DNA from: CAWDVH01 sp963805705
GTDB lineage: Bacteria; Actinomycetota; Actinomycetes; Streptosporangiales; Streptosporangiaceae
Length of the DNA stretch: 64,000 nt
Direction of reading: 5' to 3'
Assembly: GCA_963805705.1 (NCBI GenBank)
Contig: CAWDVH010000001.1
Location: 1,922,001 to 1,986,000, forward strand
The position numbers and the translations under genes are program-made. The notes below the pieces were generated by a model. That model worked only from the letters and a program-made list of their open reading frames with translations. It had not been told where the DNA came from and made no database searches. Positions 8,156 through 15,706 of the stretch are shown here, in pieces (the stretch's first letter is position 1; the number at the start of each line of letters is the position of its first letter).

Positions 8156-9166
8156 ATGGCACGTTCTATGTGGTCGGGGTTCCTGAGCTTCGGGCTGGTC
8201 AGCGTTCCGGTTGGCCTCTACACGGCCACGGCTGACCAGACCATCCACTTCAACCAGCTGCACAAGGGCACGTCCAACCGGATCCGCTACAAGAAAGTCG
8301 ACGAGGCCAGCGGCGAGGAAGTCGACAATTCCCAGATCGTGAACGGGTTTGACACCGGCGACGGCGAGTATGTCATCGTGACCCGCGAGGAGCTGAAGGA
8401 AGTCGCCCCCGGCCGGTCGGAGACCATCGAGATCAGCGATTTCGTCGATCTCGATCGCATTGACCCCATATTTTTCCGCTCGACTTATTACCTCGCGCCG
8501 AGGGGGAAGGGGGCGGATCGCGCCTATGCACTGCTCCGCCAGGCGATGCGCGAGACCGGCAAGGTCGGCATCGCCACCCTCATCCTGCGGGACAAGGAGC
8601 ATCTGGTCGCGGTCCGTCCCGGCGAGGACGTCCTGATCCTCGAGACGATGTACTTCGCTGACGAGATCCGCACTCCGAGCGAGGAGCTGGAGACCCTGCC
8701 GACGGACGTCAGCTTCGAGGGTCGTGAGCTGGAGGTGGCCAAGCGGCTGGTCGAGTCGCTGACGGTCGAGTGGTCACCCGAGGACTATCACAACACCTAC
8801 CGGGGGCGGGTCGAGGAGCTCATCGAGAGCAAGCGCGAGGGGCATTCCGTCGTCTTCGAGGAGGAGCGCCCGAAATCCAACGTCATCGACCTGATGGCGG
8901 CGCTGGAGGCCTCGGTTACCCGCACCTCGCCGTCCCGGCCGCCCCCGGCCGCTGACAGCCAGGCCGAGCGGCCGGCGAAGGCCGGGCGGGGACAGCAAGC
9001 CGATCCTGACCGCCAGCCGGACCTCGCGGCGATGAGCAAGGCCGACCTGCTGGCCCGCGCCGCGGAGTTGGATGTCCAGGGACGCTCGAAGATGACTAAG
9101 CCTCAGCTCCTGGAGGCGATCGCCGCCGCCGGGACGCCGGCGCGGCGCGGCAAGAAGGTCTCCTGA
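8156..9166 (+). CDS. ku: Ku protein for non-homologous end joining
   Basis: A 336-residue bacterial Ku, the homodimeric ring that binds double-strand DNA ends and recruits LigD. The N-terminus is typical: ARSMWSGFLSFGLVSVPVGL, then FNQLHKGTSNRIRYKK. The core holds YYLAPRGKGADRAYALLRQAM and the segment before EYHNTYR-like EDYHNTYRGRVEELI. The basic C-terminal extension ends in a SAP/HeH-like motif (MSKADLLARAAELDVQGRSK) and a Lys/Arg tail, which in other actinobacterial Ku proteins helps DNA binding. The ATG at 8156 follows GGGAGACGAGC. It converges on the LigD genes, completing an NHEJ locus. Confidence 0.97.
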   Translation: MARSMWSGFLSFGLVSVPVGLYTATADQTIHFNQLHKGTSNRIRYKKVDEASGEEVDNSQIVNGFDTGDGEYVIVTREELKEVAPGRSETIEISDFVDLDRIDPIFFRSTYYLAPRGKGADRAYALLRQAMRETGKVGIATLILRDKEHLVAVRPGEDVLILETMYFADEIRTPSEELETLPTDVSFEGRELEVAKRLVESLTVEWSPEDYHNTYRGRVEELIESKREGHSVVFEEERPKSNVIDLMAALEASVTRTSPSRPPPAADSQAERPAKAGRGQQADPDRQPDLAAMSKADLLARAAELDVQGRSKMTKPQLLEAIAAAGTPARRGKKVS

Positions 9167-9224
9167 GCCCGCGCGGGGCCGCTCGTGCTGGCCGGCCGTC
9201 CCCCGGCCGACCGCGCCGAGGTCG

Positions 9225-10142
9225 CTACGCCAGGGACGCGAAGAGGTCCCCGGCCCGCTCGACGCGATCGAGAACCTCGCCCGGCGAGAATCGCAGCCGG
9301 GCCGGGTCACCGCATGCCTCGCAGTCCCTGACCTCATCCCAGGTGACCGGGGCGGACACATACGGCTCGGGACCGCCGCGCAGCGAGTAGACGGCGACCG
9401 TCGTCTTCGCCTGGTGATTCTGGCTCCAGTCGATGAGCACCCGGCCCCGGCGCAGTTCCTTCTTCATGTTCGTCACTACCAGCTCGGGGTGGTCCTGCTC
9501 GACCGCGTGGGCCAGGTCGAGTGCGCGCTGCCGGGCGGTGTCCCATTCCGTGCGGGCGGGAAGCCGGACGTAGAGCTGCATGCCCTTCGAGCCGCTGGTC
9601 TTCGCCAGCGGCTCGCCCCCGGTGTCCGGTACCCGGCCGGCGATCCAGGACGCGATGCGGCAGCACTCCACAATCGAGGTACCGGGGCCGGGATCGAGGT
9701 CGAAGACCAGGTGGTCAGGCCGGCCCGGCCGGGGACGCCCGCGGCCGGCGTGCCACAGCGGCACGTGGAACTCGATCGCCGCCAGGTTCGCCGCCCAGAT
9801 CAGGGCCGGCCGGTCATTCACGACCGCGTACTCGACCTCGCCGTCTCTGGCGCCGCGTCCCCGCCCCGATCCGGCCGAGGGGACCTTGATGGTCTGCACC
9901 CAGGCCGGGGCGTGCGAGGGCACGTGCTTCTCGACGAAGGACTTGCCGCTGACGCCGTCGGGAAAGCGGCGGAAGGTGACCGGGCGGTCCCGCAGGTGCG
10001 GCAGCATCACCGGGGCGATCCGGGCGTAGTAGTCCAGCAGCGCTCCCTTGGTGAAGCCAATGCCCGGGTAGAGGACCTTGTCGAGGTTGGACAGCGTGAG
10101 GTGCCGGCCGTCCACGTCCGTCTCGATGCGCTCAGGGCTCAC
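9225..10142 (-). CDS. ligD-pol: LigD polymerase domain protein (NHEJ primase-polymerase)
   Basis: A 305-residue archaeo-eukaryotic primase-type polymerase equal to the POL domain of LigD; it fills and extends broken ends. Motifs: TLSNLDKVLYPG near the start, the metal-binding DLDPG in HLVFDLDPG, KTSGSKGMQLYVRL, and DWSQNHQAKTTVAVYSLR near the end. The GTG at 10142 overlaps the end of the phosphoesterase-ligase gene by 11 bp, so translation is probably coupled. Here POL is a separate polypeptide, whereas mycobacterial LigD fuses POL, phosphoesterase and ligase. A longer frame up to 10391 is only antisense-like read-through and was not used. Confidence 0.94.
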   Translation of the reverse strand: MSPERIETDVDGRHLTLSNLDKVLYPGIGFTKGALLDYYARIAPVMLPHLRDRPVTFRRFPDGVSGKSFVEKHVPSHAPAWVQTIKVPSAGSGRGRGARDGEVEYAVVNDRPALIWAANLAAIEFHVPLWHAGRGRPRPGRPDHLVFDLDPGPGTSIVECCRIASWIAGRVPDTGGEPLAKTSGSKGMQLYVRLPARTEWDTARQRALDLAHAVEQDHPELVVTNMKKELRRGRVLIDWSQNHQAKTTVAVYSLRGGPEPYVSAPVTWDEVRDCEACGDPARLRFSPGEVLDRVERAGDLFASLA

Positions 10143-11619
10143 GGACCACCTCCGCCGGGTCCTTGTCCGGCCGCAGGCCGCGCCAGGAGGGATGGCGCAG
10201 GTGGCCGTCCGCCGTCGATTCGCCGTACCGGACCTCGCCGACCATGACCGGCCGCACGAAATGGGCCAGGGCCGTCTCGGCGGCGCTGAGCGGGGCCGAG
10301 AACGGGCTGGTCCTGGCGGCCAGCGGCGCCAGGCTGGCCAGCAGATCGCGCCGCGCCCGCGCCCCGAAGCCGGTGCCGACCTTGCCGACATAGCGCAGCT
10401 GGCCGGCCTCCGGTATGCCCATGAGCAGCGCGCCGAGGCTGCCGGCTCGCTCCCCGTTGCCCTCGGTCCAGCCGCCGATCACCACTTCCTGGGTCTTGAA
10501 GATCTTCACCTTCAGCCACTGCGTGCTGCGCCGGCCGGGGCGATAGGGGGCATCGCGCCGCTTGGCGATGAGGCCTTCCAGGCCGCTGTCGCGCGCGGCG
10601 GCCAGCACATCCGCGCCGGACACGCCGTGCAGCGAGTCGCCCGTCGCCAGCGACTCGCCGGACAGGCCGAGCGACTCCAAGTGCCGGCGGCGCTCGTCGT
10701 AGGGCAGGTCAAGCAGCGAGTGCCCGTCGAGGTGCAGCACGTCGAAGACGACGTAGCTGACGGGGATCTGGCGGGCCCGCCTGCTGATCTCGGCGCTGTC
10801 CGACAGGTGCATGCGCTGCAGCAGGCGGCCGAAGTCCGGCCGGCCGCCGGGCCCGAGCGCGACCAGCTCGCCGTCCAGCACGGCCGGCCGCGCCCCGAGC
10901 AGCTCGCCGGCCGCGCGCAGCTCGGGAAATGCCACGGTGACGTCCTTGTCGTTCCGGGTGAGGGCGCGGACGCGGCCGCCATCGACGTAGGTGATCGCCC
11001 GGATGCCATCCCACTTGACCTCATAGGCCCAGCCGTCGTCGCTCGCCGGCAGTGACCCCGGCACCGCGAGCATCGGCCGGATCCGGTCAGGAAGCGGCTG
11101 GAAGCCCGCCGGGGCGGGATCCATGCGGTGGATCATCCAGTTCTTCCCGCGGGTCGGGAACAGGACGTAGCGGCCCCGCGCTTTCGAGCCGTGCAGCACG
11201 ACCATCACTTCGGTGTCTGTCCACTTCTCCAGCTCGTATTCGCCGTGATCCCAGATGCTCACCCGGCCGCCGCCGTACTCGCCCTTCGGGATGTCGCCGT
11301 GGAAGCTCGCGTACTCCAGCGGATGGTCCTCGGTGCGGACGGCGAGATGATTTGCCGCCGGGTCCTGCGGGATGCCCTTCGGCAGGGCCCACGAGACCAG
11401 GACGCCGTCGTGCTCAAGCCGGAAATCCCAGTGCAGCGCCCGCGCGTGATGCTCCTGGACGACGAACCCCGGCCGGGCGGAGCGCTCTGGCTGGCCAGGA
11501 CGCTCCGTCCCCATTGGCTCGGGAGTCCGGGCCGGATCGCGTTTGGCCCGGTAGGCCGCGAGCGCGGGGCCATCGCCGCGAGCAGGCTCCGCCGCGGGAG
11601 TGCGTCGCTGCGTCGCCAT
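10132..11619 (-). CDS. ligD: LigD phosphoesterase plus ATP-dependent DNA ligase
   Basis: A 495-residue two-domain protein. The N-terminal 3'-phosphoesterase (residues about 50-165) has VVQEHHARALHWDFRLEHDG with His and Asp ligands and RTEDHPLEYASFHGDIPKG. The ligase core follows, with the adenylation motif EVKWDG (nucleophile Lys202 by this start), a DGELVALG motif, and LEGLIAKRRDAPY, then WLKVK and an OB-fold end. It seals broken ends with Ku. The ATG at 11619 or a GTG at 11628 could start it; the frame stays open further upstream without homology. It overlaps the polymerase gene by 11 bp. Confidence 0.94.
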   Translation of the reverse strand: MATQRRTPAAEPARGDGPALAAYRAKRDPARTPEPMGTERPGQPERSARPGFVVQEHHARALHWDFRLEHDGVLVSWALPKGIPQDPAANHLAVRTEDHPLEYASFHGDIPKGEYGGGRVSIWDHGEYELEKWTDTEVMVVLHGSKARGRYVLFPTRGKNWMIHRMDPAPAGFQPLPDRIRPMLAVPGSLPASDDGWAYEVKWDGIRAITYVDGGRVRALTRNDKDVTVAFPELRAAGELLGARPAVLDGELVALGPGGRPDFGRLLQRMHLSDSAEISRRARQIPVSYVVFDVLHLDGHSLLDLPYDERRRHLESLGLSGESLATGDSLHGVSGADVLAAARDSGLEGLIAKRRDAPYRPGRRSTQWLKVKIFKTQEVVIGGWTEGNGERAGSLGALLMGIPEAGQLRYVGKVGTGFGARARRDLLASLAPLAARTSPFSAPLSAAETALAHFVRPVMVGEVRYGESTADGHLRHPSWRGLRPDKDPAEVVREP

Positions 11620-11693
11620 CCTGGTCACATACCCGGCCGGGCGCCGCCTACCCGGCTGACCTGGCCGCGGGTCATACGGCCGGGGGACGGCTG

Positions 11694-11718
11694 GTTTGCG
11701 CTCGCCGATGACGGGCAG
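11694..11718 (+). promoter_or_regulatory. Weak candidate GTTT-N15-GGGCAG promoter
   Basis: GTTT at 11694-11697 and GGGCAG at 11713-11718 are 15 nt apart, close to the sigma-B-type GNNT-N15-GGGTAT pattern but with a changed -10. It lies 73 nt before the microprotein gene. Low confidence. Confidence 0.3.
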
Positions 11719-11790
11719 TCGGTGGTGGGCCCGCACACCGGGCCACCCAGGCTCGCCTCCCGTGAGGCGGGCAACGAGAAAGGAAGCTCC

Positions 11791-11862
11791 ATGTTCATCG
11801 GCATCGGAACCATAGTTCTCATCATCATCATCGTGCTGATCATCCTGGCCCTGCGGAGGTAG
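11791..11862 (+). CDS. 23-residue hydrophobic microprotein
   Basis: A very short gene with an ideal ribosome site: AAGGAAG five bases before ATG at 11791, stop TAG at 11860. The product is one transmembrane helix of Ile/Leu/Val residues starting MFIGIG and ending LRR, so the basic tail should stay on the cytosolic side. Small hydrophobic proteins of this kind are common in actinobacteria, but I know no function. It is transcribed divergently from the ligase gene. The good start site and a sequence composed almost only of membrane residues argue that it is real. Confidence 0.65.
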   Translation: MFIGIGTIVLIIIIVLIILALRR

Positions 11863-11928
11863 CTTGCGCCCCTGGTACCCCGGCTCTGACATCGGCCGTT
11901 TCTTCTCGGCCGCTGCGTGATGGTGCAG

Positions 11929-11957
11929 GGGCGCGCCCGGCCGGGAAGGGCGCGCCC
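11929..11957. terminator. GC-rich hairpin after the CorA gene
   Basis: Two 10-bp arms (11929-11938 and 11948-11957) pair across a 9-nt loop, 26 bp past the CorA stop. Each arm is itself palindromic. No U-tract. Could serve both the CorA gene and the microprotein transcript from the other side. Confidence 0.45.
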
Positions 11958-11982
11958 ATCCGGGGCCCGAGGAAGAGGAGGG

Positions 11983-13050
11983 CTACAGCCAGTCCTTGCG
12001 CTTGAAGATGACGTACAGCACGCTGGCGATGACGATCATGACGGCGATCGCGGCCAGCACGCCCCACTTTTGCTCGTAGCCGGGGTAGGGCACGTTCATG
12101 CCGTAGAAGCCGGTCACGAAGGTCGGCACGGCGATGATCGCTGCCCAGCTGGTGACCTTCTTGGTGATGACGTTCATGCGGTTGCCCTGGATGGTCAGGT
12201 TTGTCTCCAGGATCGTCGCCACTAGGTCACGCAGGCTCTCGGTCCACTCGGTGGCCCGCAGCACGTGGTCGTATACGTCCTGGTAGTACGGCTGGAGGGC
12301 CTCATCCACAATTCCCAGATCGCGCCGCATCAGTGCGTTGACGACCTCCCGCATGGGCAGGACCACACGGCGCAGCAGGACCAGGCTCTTGCGCAGCTCG
12401 AAGCTGCGCCGCTGCACCTCGCGGTCCTGCGGCAGATCCGAGAACAGCCGGTCCTCGAGCGCCTCGATGGTGTCGTCGAGGGTCTGCACGGCGGCGAAGT
12501 GGCCGTCCACGATGTTGTCAATCAGCCCGTGCACCAGGTAGCCCACGCCGTATTTGGCGAGATCCGGGCTGGCATCCCAGTAACCGACCACGCCGCCGAT
12601 ATCCAGCCCGTCGTCTTTCCGGATGGTGATCAGAGCCTGCTTGGTGATGAAGGCGGCCATCTCGCTGGTGAACAGCTCGCCGGTGTCAGTATCCAGATGG
12701 ACCGCATAGGCGGCCAGGAACAGATGGCTCTTGTAGCGGTCGAGCTTCGGCCGCTCGTGGTCCTGCACCGCGTCTTCCACGGCCACCGGGTGCAGGCCGA
12801 ATTCATCGCTCAGGACCGCGAGATCCTCGCGGTCGGGGTCACGCAGATCCAGCCAGATGACGGAGGAATCCTCCAGGAGATGGTCACTAATGTTACTGAC
12901 CGGGAAGCCCTCGAGTTCCAGGACCCCGTTGCGGTAGAGCCGGGTGCGGGCCTGGCATCTGGTCGGCGTCGAGGCGGAGATCGCGCGCGGGGTTACCGTT
13001 TCCGGGTTCGCGCCGCGGAACGTGCCCTGGCCGGTGACATCCGCGGTCAT
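11983..13050 (-). CDS. corA: CorA-type magnesium/divalent cation channel
   Basis: A 355-residue inner-membrane channel of the CorA/MIT family, which forms pentamers. The large cytosolic N-terminal domain begins with RLYRNGVLELEGFPVSNI and contains a long helical stretch (DDTIEALEDRLFSDLPQDRE). Near the C-terminus are two membrane helices, with the selectivity motif GMN in TGFYGMNVPYPG. The tail is basic (FKRKDWL). The ATG at 13050 follows GAGGAGG. Length and topology are normal for the family; it may carry Mg2+, Co2+ or Ni2+. Confidence 0.94.
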   Translation of the reverse strand: MTADVTGQGTFRGANPETVTPRAISASTPTRCQARTRLYRNGVLELEGFPVSNISDHLLEDSSVIWLDLRDPDREDLAVLSDEFGLHPVAVEDAVQDHERPKLDRYKSHLFLAAYAVHLDTDTGELFTSEMAAFITKQALITIRKDDGLDIGGVVGYWDASPDLAKYGVGYLVHGLIDNIVDGHFAAVQTLDDTIEALEDRLFSDLPQDREVQRRSFELRKSLVLLRRVVLPMREVVNALMRRDLGIVDEALQPYYQDVYDHVLRATEWTESLRDLVATILETNLTIQGNRMNVITKKVTSWAAIIAVPTFVTGFYGMNVPYPGYEQKWGVLAAIAVMIVIASVLYVIFKRKDWL

Positions 13051-13191
13051 CGTGGCCTCCTCGCGTCGCCTGCATGTCCCGCGCCGAAGAGGGCGTGAAT
13101 ACTGGGTGACGCGATTCAGCCACGGTCCCAGGGCGCGGTTTCACTCATTTTCTCATAGTACTTGGCCAGGTGACTCTTCACCCGGTCGATG

Positions 13192-13485
13192 TCACCGTGC
13201 GGGATGTCCACTCCGCCCCGCGCCCCCTGCAGGGACATTTCCCGCGGCCATGATGCCTCGCGGGACGGCGGCGAGCCGGCCATCTACGACATCGGCAATG
13301 AGCAATTTGTACGCCGTGAAGTTGTCTTTATTCTCGGCGTCGTACCACACATGCGCGTCACGGTATTTCGCGTTTGGGTGTTCCTGCGCACTGGCCCACT
13401 TGCGCACGCGCTTTTCCGCGGCGGCGCCGTCCCACTCACGGTCCCGGTCGGCCAGCGGGAAGTCGCGGAATGCTGAGACTGCCAT
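13192..13485 (-). CDS. Small conserved protein with frameshifted C-terminus
   Basis: A 97-residue protein starting AVSAFRDFPLADRDREWDG, with WYDAENKDNFTAYKLLIADV and AVPRGIMAAG. I recall relatives in actinobacterial genomes and phages that go on with a conserved QGARGG-VD-DRVKSHLAKYY type tail. That tail exists here in the next frame (minus strand, down to a TGA at 13116-13118, including VKSHLAKYYEKM). The break maps to the GGG run at 13232-13234; one base fewer restores a protein of about 122 residues. The ATG at 13485 has GAAAGGACGGG upstream. Function unknown. Confidence 0.75.
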   Translation of the reverse strand: MAVSAFRDFPLADRDREWDGAAAEKRVRKWASAQEHPNAKYRDAHVWYDAENKDNFTAYKLLIADVVDGRLAAVPRGIMAAGNVPAGGAGRSGHPAR

Positions 13486-13607
13486 TGTCCCGTCCTTTCA
13501 CCCTGGTGCCCGGATCGCCCAGGGCGCCCGAAGCCTGCTGGCCTGAGCTTCCCCGGGCCCGGCGTCCTCATCGCGGGATGCGGCGCCCTATGCCCTGGCC
13601 TGCGCGC

Positions 13608-14315
13608 TTATTCACCTGCGGCCAGGGCGGCCAGCAGCTGGCTGAAGCCATCCGGGGCACGGGCGTGCCGGCGGGCGGAGGTCACCACGTTCACCTGCCT
13701 GGTGCGCAGGATCCGGCAGCCCGCGGCGTCGAGCGCACTGACCAGCGCGCGATCCTCCGCAGTGCGCCGTGACTCAAAGCCGCCCGCCCGAAGGTAGGCC
13801 AGGGCCGTGAAGCCGAGGTTGGCGCCGTGCACGTGCGGATGGGTTCCCTGGTCGCGGCCGTAGCGTTCCTGGTAGCGAGGCGGCACCTCAGGCGGGTGCC
13901 CGGTCCAGTCGGTGACCGTCACGGTGCCGACGACGGCGTCCCAGCCCTGATCGGCATGCCGGACCTGCCGGGCGAGCCAGCCGGGCGGCACGAGCGTATC
14001 GGCGTCGGTCGTAGCCAGCCATACCGTCGCCGGATCGAGATGCCGGGTCGCTCTCAGGACCGTGCGCATGCCCGCGTCCCTGGCCGCCCCGACGCTGCGG
14101 GCGCTGATCTGCACCACCAGGGCGCCGCCCTCGCGGGCCAGCTGGACGGTACTGTCCGCGCAGGCATCCGCCGCCACCACCACATAAACGGGTATCGCGG
14201 CGAGCATCCCGGCGGCCGCGCGGACGGCCGCCAGGCAGGACGGCAGCATGCCCTCCTCATTGTGCGCGGGTATCACCACGCCGACGGCCTTGATCACGCC
14301 CGTGCCCGTGCTCAC
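13608..14315 (-). CDS. Family 2 glycosyltransferase
   Basis: A 235-residue GT2 (GT-A fold) enzyme that should transfer a sugar from a nucleotide donor. The N-terminus has VVIPAHNEEGMLPSCLAAV; a DxD-like TTDADTLVPPGWL near residue 118 would bind the metal-nucleotide; GANLGFTALAYLRAGGF and ESRRTAEDRAL follow. There are no membrane helices. It is the last gene of a four-gene minus-strand cassette with a methyltransferase, a PIG-L deacetylase and an acyl-CoA dehydrogenase-like protein. Acceptor and donor are unknown. Its GTG start lies inside a 23-bp repeat (14308-14377). Confidence 0.9.
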   Translation of the reverse strand: MSTGTGVIKAVGVVIPAHNEEGMLPSCLAAVRAAAGMLAAIPVYVVVAADACADSTVQLAREGGALVVQISARSVGAARDAGMRTVLRATRHLDPATVWLATTDADTLVPPGWLARQVRHADQGWDAVVGTVTVTDWTGHPPEVPPRYQERYGRDQGTHPHVHGANLGFTALAYLRAGGFESRRTAEDRALVSALDAAGCRILRTRQVNVVTSARRHARAPDGFSQLLAALAAGE

Positions 14316-14377
14316 GCCAGGCCACCGGCCGTGCTCACGCCCGGGCCTGCGTCCGTGCTCATGTCAGGCCTGTGGCC
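14308..14377. repeat. 23/24-bp tandem repeat at a gene junction
   Basis: Units at 14308-14330, 14331-14354 and 14355-14377, each starting GTGCTCA. On the minus strand each unit carries an overlapping stop/start (TGAGCAC preceded by G or A). The methyltransferase stop lies in the third unit and the glycosyltransferase start in the first, so the repeat has pulled apart what looks like an ancestral ATGA/GTGA overlap. Confidence 0.7.
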
Positions 14378-14967
14378 TGGGCCACGGACACGGGCTTACC
14401 GTCTGCGCGGATGTAGACCTCGGCCAGGAAGTCGGGCTCCTGGTGATCGACCAGCCGGGCGAGCCCCGGCCGGCGGCGCAGAGCCTGATGCACGTTATCG
14501 CCGCTGCGAGGGTAGTCGGCGACCGGGTGCCGCCAGTGCACGGCCAGCAGGCTCCCGCCCGGCCGCAAGGCGCCCACGGCGAGGTCCAGCACTTGGCCCA
14601 GGTCATCGGCGCCGAAGTAGTACAGCAGCTCGGAGAAGACGATCAGGTCGAAGCCGCCGGCCGGCCAGTCCTGCGGGATCACCCTGCGCTGTACCTGGAC
14701 GTTACGCAGGCCTTCGGTGCGGCTAGCCGCGGAACGCACGGCTTCCCCGGCAGCATCGCAGGCCAGCAGCCGGTCACAGCGGGGGGCGAGCAGCTCAGTG
14801 AGTATCCCGATCGAGCAGCCCGGCTCGAAGGCGTCGTAATAGTGCGGGTCGGGAAGCAGCGCCAGGCTGATCGCGTACTTGCGTGTCTCATACCAGCGGG
14901 TCGCGAAACCCCACGGGTCGGGCGCCGATGCGTACACGGCATCGAAATAGCCGGGGCCCAGGGTCAT
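14359..14967 (-). CDS. NodS-like SAM-dependent methyltransferase
   Basis: A 202-residue class I methyltransferase resembling NodS-type N-methyltransferases. It begins TLGPGYFDAVYASAPDPWGF, with RWYETRKYAISLALLP; the SAM site is altered-looking FEPGCSIGILTELLAPR near residue 50. LIVFSELLYYFGADDL and the GGSLLAVHWRHP strand follow. NodS methylates the free amine left by a deacetylase, and here the gene sits 7 bp after a PIG-L deacetylase, so deacetylation then N-methylation of an amino sugar is plausible (inference). The ATG at 14967 was chosen because the N-terminus then matches the family; a longer frame overlaps the deacetylase. Confidence 0.88.
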   Translation of the reverse strand: MTLGPGYFDAVYASAPDPWGFATRWYETRKYAISLALLPDPHYYDAFEPGCSIGILTELLAPRCDRLLACDAAGEAVRSAASRTEGLRNVQVQRRVIPQDWPAGGFDLIVFSELLYYFGADDLGQVLDLAVGALRPGGSLLAVHWRHPVADYPRSGDNVHQALRRRPGLARLVDHQEPDFLAEVYIRADGKPVSVAQATGLT

Positions 14968-14974
14968 GCGTGCC

Positions 14975-15706
14975 TCATCGGAAGAGCACCTCGTCGGCAC
15001 GGGTGAAATGCGCGACGGTAGCGGCCGGCAGCACCGGGCCGCGGCCTGGCGGCCTGGCCTCCAGCTGGCTGGCAAAGCAGTCAATTGCCGCGCGCTTGCG
15101 GGCCATCGTGCCCGGTGAAAGCGGGACGCGCAGCGCGCGCGGCCAGGGCACTCGCGGGTCACCGGGCCAGGCCCAGTGCCAGGTCCAGATCGGGTAGAAG
15201 AGCACCGGCCCGCAGGCGCGGCGGGCGGCCCGGCCGACGGTCTCATGATCGGCGTGGAGGTCCTTCTCCCAGGGGGCGAGGCAGGCATCAAACCCGGTGC
15301 CGAGTTCTCGCAGGACGGTAGTGATCTCGTCCTCGCGCACGGCCAGGCCCGCGTCGGGCAGGCGCAGCCTGACCACCTGCGCCTCCTGCGCTCCCAGCAG
15401 CCGCAGCGCGGCGGCCGTCTCGGCGACCCGCCGCTGCGCCAGCGCGGCCGGGTCGGCCAGGCCACGGTGGGACGCCTCGCCGTCGGTGACGGCGATCAGC
15501 CGGATCCGGGCGCCCGCGGCGGCCAGCACCGACATGATGCCGCCGACTCCGAGTACCTCATCGTCAGGATGGGCGGCGAGGACGAGCACGCTGCGCCAGC
15601 CCGTCATGTCGGCGACAGGCAGCCGTCCGAGCTCAGGCCACGCCCCCCAGGCGGCCTCGCCCGTGCCGGGAGCGTCGATCGGATTCGCCCCGACCGCCGT
15701 CACCAT
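14975..15706 (-). CDS. PIG-L family deacetylase (LmbE-like)
   Basis: A 243-residue zinc-dependent N-acetylhexosamine deacetylase of the PIG-L/MshB/LmbE family. The zinc motif AHPDDE is at residues 45-50, preceded by the hydrophobic strand RSVLVLA. The second ligand region is KDLHADHETVGRAAR. The typical C-terminal HFTRADEVLFR ends the protein. Its ATG overlaps the stop of the acyl-CoA dehydrogenase-like gene by 7 bp, so translation is coupled. Family members act on GlcNAc-inositol, bacillithiol or mycothiol precursors or lincosamide conjugates; this neighbourhood points to another, unknown glycoconjugate. Confidence 0.92.
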   Translation of the reverse strand: MVTAVGANPIDAPGTGEAAWGAWPELGRLPVADMTGWRSVLVLAAHPDDEVLGVGGIMSVLAAAGARIRLIAVTDGEASHRGLADPAALAQRRVAETAAALRLLGAQEAQVVRLRLPDAGLAVREDEITTVLRELGTGFDACLAPWEKDLHADHETVGRAARRACGPVLFYPIWTWHWAWPGDPRVPWPRALRVPLSPGTMARKRAAIDCFASQLEARPPGRGPVLPAATVAHFTRADEVLFR

